Positions 5,704-5,979 of a stretch of DNA of 5,979 bases are shown here, in pieces. Every line of letters begins with the position of its first letter. Within the stretch, counting starts at the first letter, position 1. The translations under genes were made by a program, and so were the position numbers. Source of the DNA: an uncultured Veillonella sp. (GTDB lineage Bacteria; Bacillota; Negativicutes; Veillonellales; Veillonellaceae); the NCBI GenBank assembly GCA_900550455.1, contig URSE01000067.1, positions 1 to 5,979 on the forward strand, written 5' to 3'. The notes under the pieces are model-generated. The model ran no database searches, was not told where the DNA came from, and worked only from the letters and a program-made list of their open reading frames with translations.

Positions 5704-5845
5704 GTATCAATCCCCTTTCACCTGTGAATATTCGTTCCCGTTTCTCACTTGCGTTTCTCGTTCCTAATTCACTCGTTAATACCGCTATAACAGATCCAGT
5801 TCTTGCGGAATGAGCGTGAATGTGAATCTGTATTTTTACAATTGT
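5704..5845 (-). promoter_or_regulatory. Long structured potE 5' leader with alternative pairings over the RBS
   Basis: The predicted leader is about 140 nt and codes for nothing evident. On the - strand ATTCAC occurs three times (a tandem pair at 5816-5827, and 5724-5729). GTGAAT occurs at 5767-5772, and GTGAA at 5717-5721 runs directly into the ribosome binding site AAAGGGG (5712-5718). The 5767 copy can pair either with the distal copies, extended by a CCGC/GCGG stem (5782-5785 with 5805-5808), or with the proximal copy at 5724-5729. In the first case the proximal ATTCAC is free to pair next to the RBS. Short direct repeats (GAGAAACG at 5739-5746 and 5752-5759) lie between. The repeats are directly visible; a switch is inference. 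Confidence 0.4.
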
Positions 5846-5846
5846 A
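5837..5846. repeat. 10-bp palindrome at the predicted potE transcription start
   Basis: TACAATTGTA is a perfect 10-bp inverted repeat, placed just downstream of the predicted -10 on the - strand. It could be an operator half for a regulator, but a palindrome of this length in AT-rich DNA is not rare. Confidence 0.3.
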
Positions 5847-5851
5847 GGACT

Positions 5852-5860
5852 ATAATACCA
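5852..5860 (-). promoter_or_regulatory. Predicted potE promoter (extended -10)
   Basis: On the - strand TGGTATTAT carries the TGn extension and a 5-of-6 -10 hexamer. No clear -35 lies 16-18 nt upstream. The + strand reads TATAAT at 5851-5856, so the direction is not certain from this element alone, but the only gene it can serve inside the window is potE. Confidence 0.5.
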
Positions 5861-5892
5861 CCATAGCCCCCAAAAGGATAGTATTTTTTAGA

Positions 5893-5928
5893 CCTAAAAG
5901 AGGCCCCCAAATGGGGGCCTCTTTTAGG
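5893..5928. terminator. Strong intrinsic terminator upstream of potE
   Basis: A perfect 16-bp stem (5893-5908 with 5913-5928) with the 4-nt loop AAAT. The outer part of the stem supplies a CTCTTTTAGG end on either strand, so it can act in both directions. It lies 6 nt past the possible stop at 5935-5937 of a - strand gene entering from the right and isolates potE from it. Confidence 0.85.
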
Positions 5929-5934
5929 CAATAA

Positions 5935-5979
5935 TCACCTAATTAAATCTTTTAGCGAAATCCTATTCAAGAATTTTAG
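5935..5979 (-). CDS. Possible C-terminal end of an unidentified gene cut by the window edge
   Basis: One - strand frame from the right edge is open for 14 codons (LKFLNRISLKDLIR) and ends in TGA at 5935-5937, 6 nt before a strong terminator; the other two - strand frames stop almost at once. The stop-then-terminator spacing is what a real gene end looks like. Fourteen residues are too few to identify it; a polyamine-related gene upstream of potE is possible but untestable here. Confidence 0.35.
   Translation of the reverse strand, partial: LKFLNRISLKDLIR

Noticed and set aside
5851..5928. Small + strand RNA from TATAAT (5851-5856) to the 5893-5928 terminator
   Set aside because: No acceptable -35 or TG extension on the + strand, and the same bases serve better as the potE -10 on the other strand.

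Overview
The window looks like an ordinary chromosomal stretch from a Bacillota bacterium, most likely a Negativicutes/Veillonellaceae-type organism. That placement is inferred from gene content and style: ispE followed directly by an FCD-type GntR regulator, a QueT-family S component, strong purine-rich ribosome binding sites, extended -10 promoters and moderate GC. It was not tested by any database search. I see no phage, insertion sequence, CRISPR array, tRNA or rRNA.

Layout: on the + strand, the 3' part of ispE (MEP isoprenoid pathway) overlaps a FadR-subfamily GntR regulator by 8 nt, and the pair ends at a strong bidirectional terminator (about 1550-1582). Everything to the right lies on the - strand. 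Read in the direction of transcription from the right edge, it comprises the possible last 14 codons of an unidentified gene and its terminator, a PotE-type putrescine/ornithine antiporter with a ~140-nt leader, a TauE/SafE (TSUP) anion exporter, a two-domain SseA-like sulfurtransferase, a 62-residue two-helix membrane protein, and a QueT-family queuosine-precursor transporter subunit with a ~165-nt leader.

Functional themes: the sulfurtransferase and the TauE/SafE exporter fit together, since sulfurtransferase chemistry can release sulfite and TSUP proteins can export it, though each gene has its own promoter. PotE fits polyamine exchange; its usual partner, ornithine decarboxylase, is not in the window. 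QueT needs an ECF energising module encoded elsewhere.

The most interesting material is non-coding. The queT leader starts at a promoter whose spacer is filled by a perfect 8-2-8 palindrome. It then carries a small hairpin with an A-rich tail reminiscent of preQ1-I riboswitches, two intrinsic terminators in a row, and a hairpin touching the ribosome binding site. The potE leader carries three ATTCAC and two GTGAA-type segments that could pair in mutually exclusive ways, one of which covers the ribosome binding site. All four promoters I can place have an extended -10 (TGn) element.
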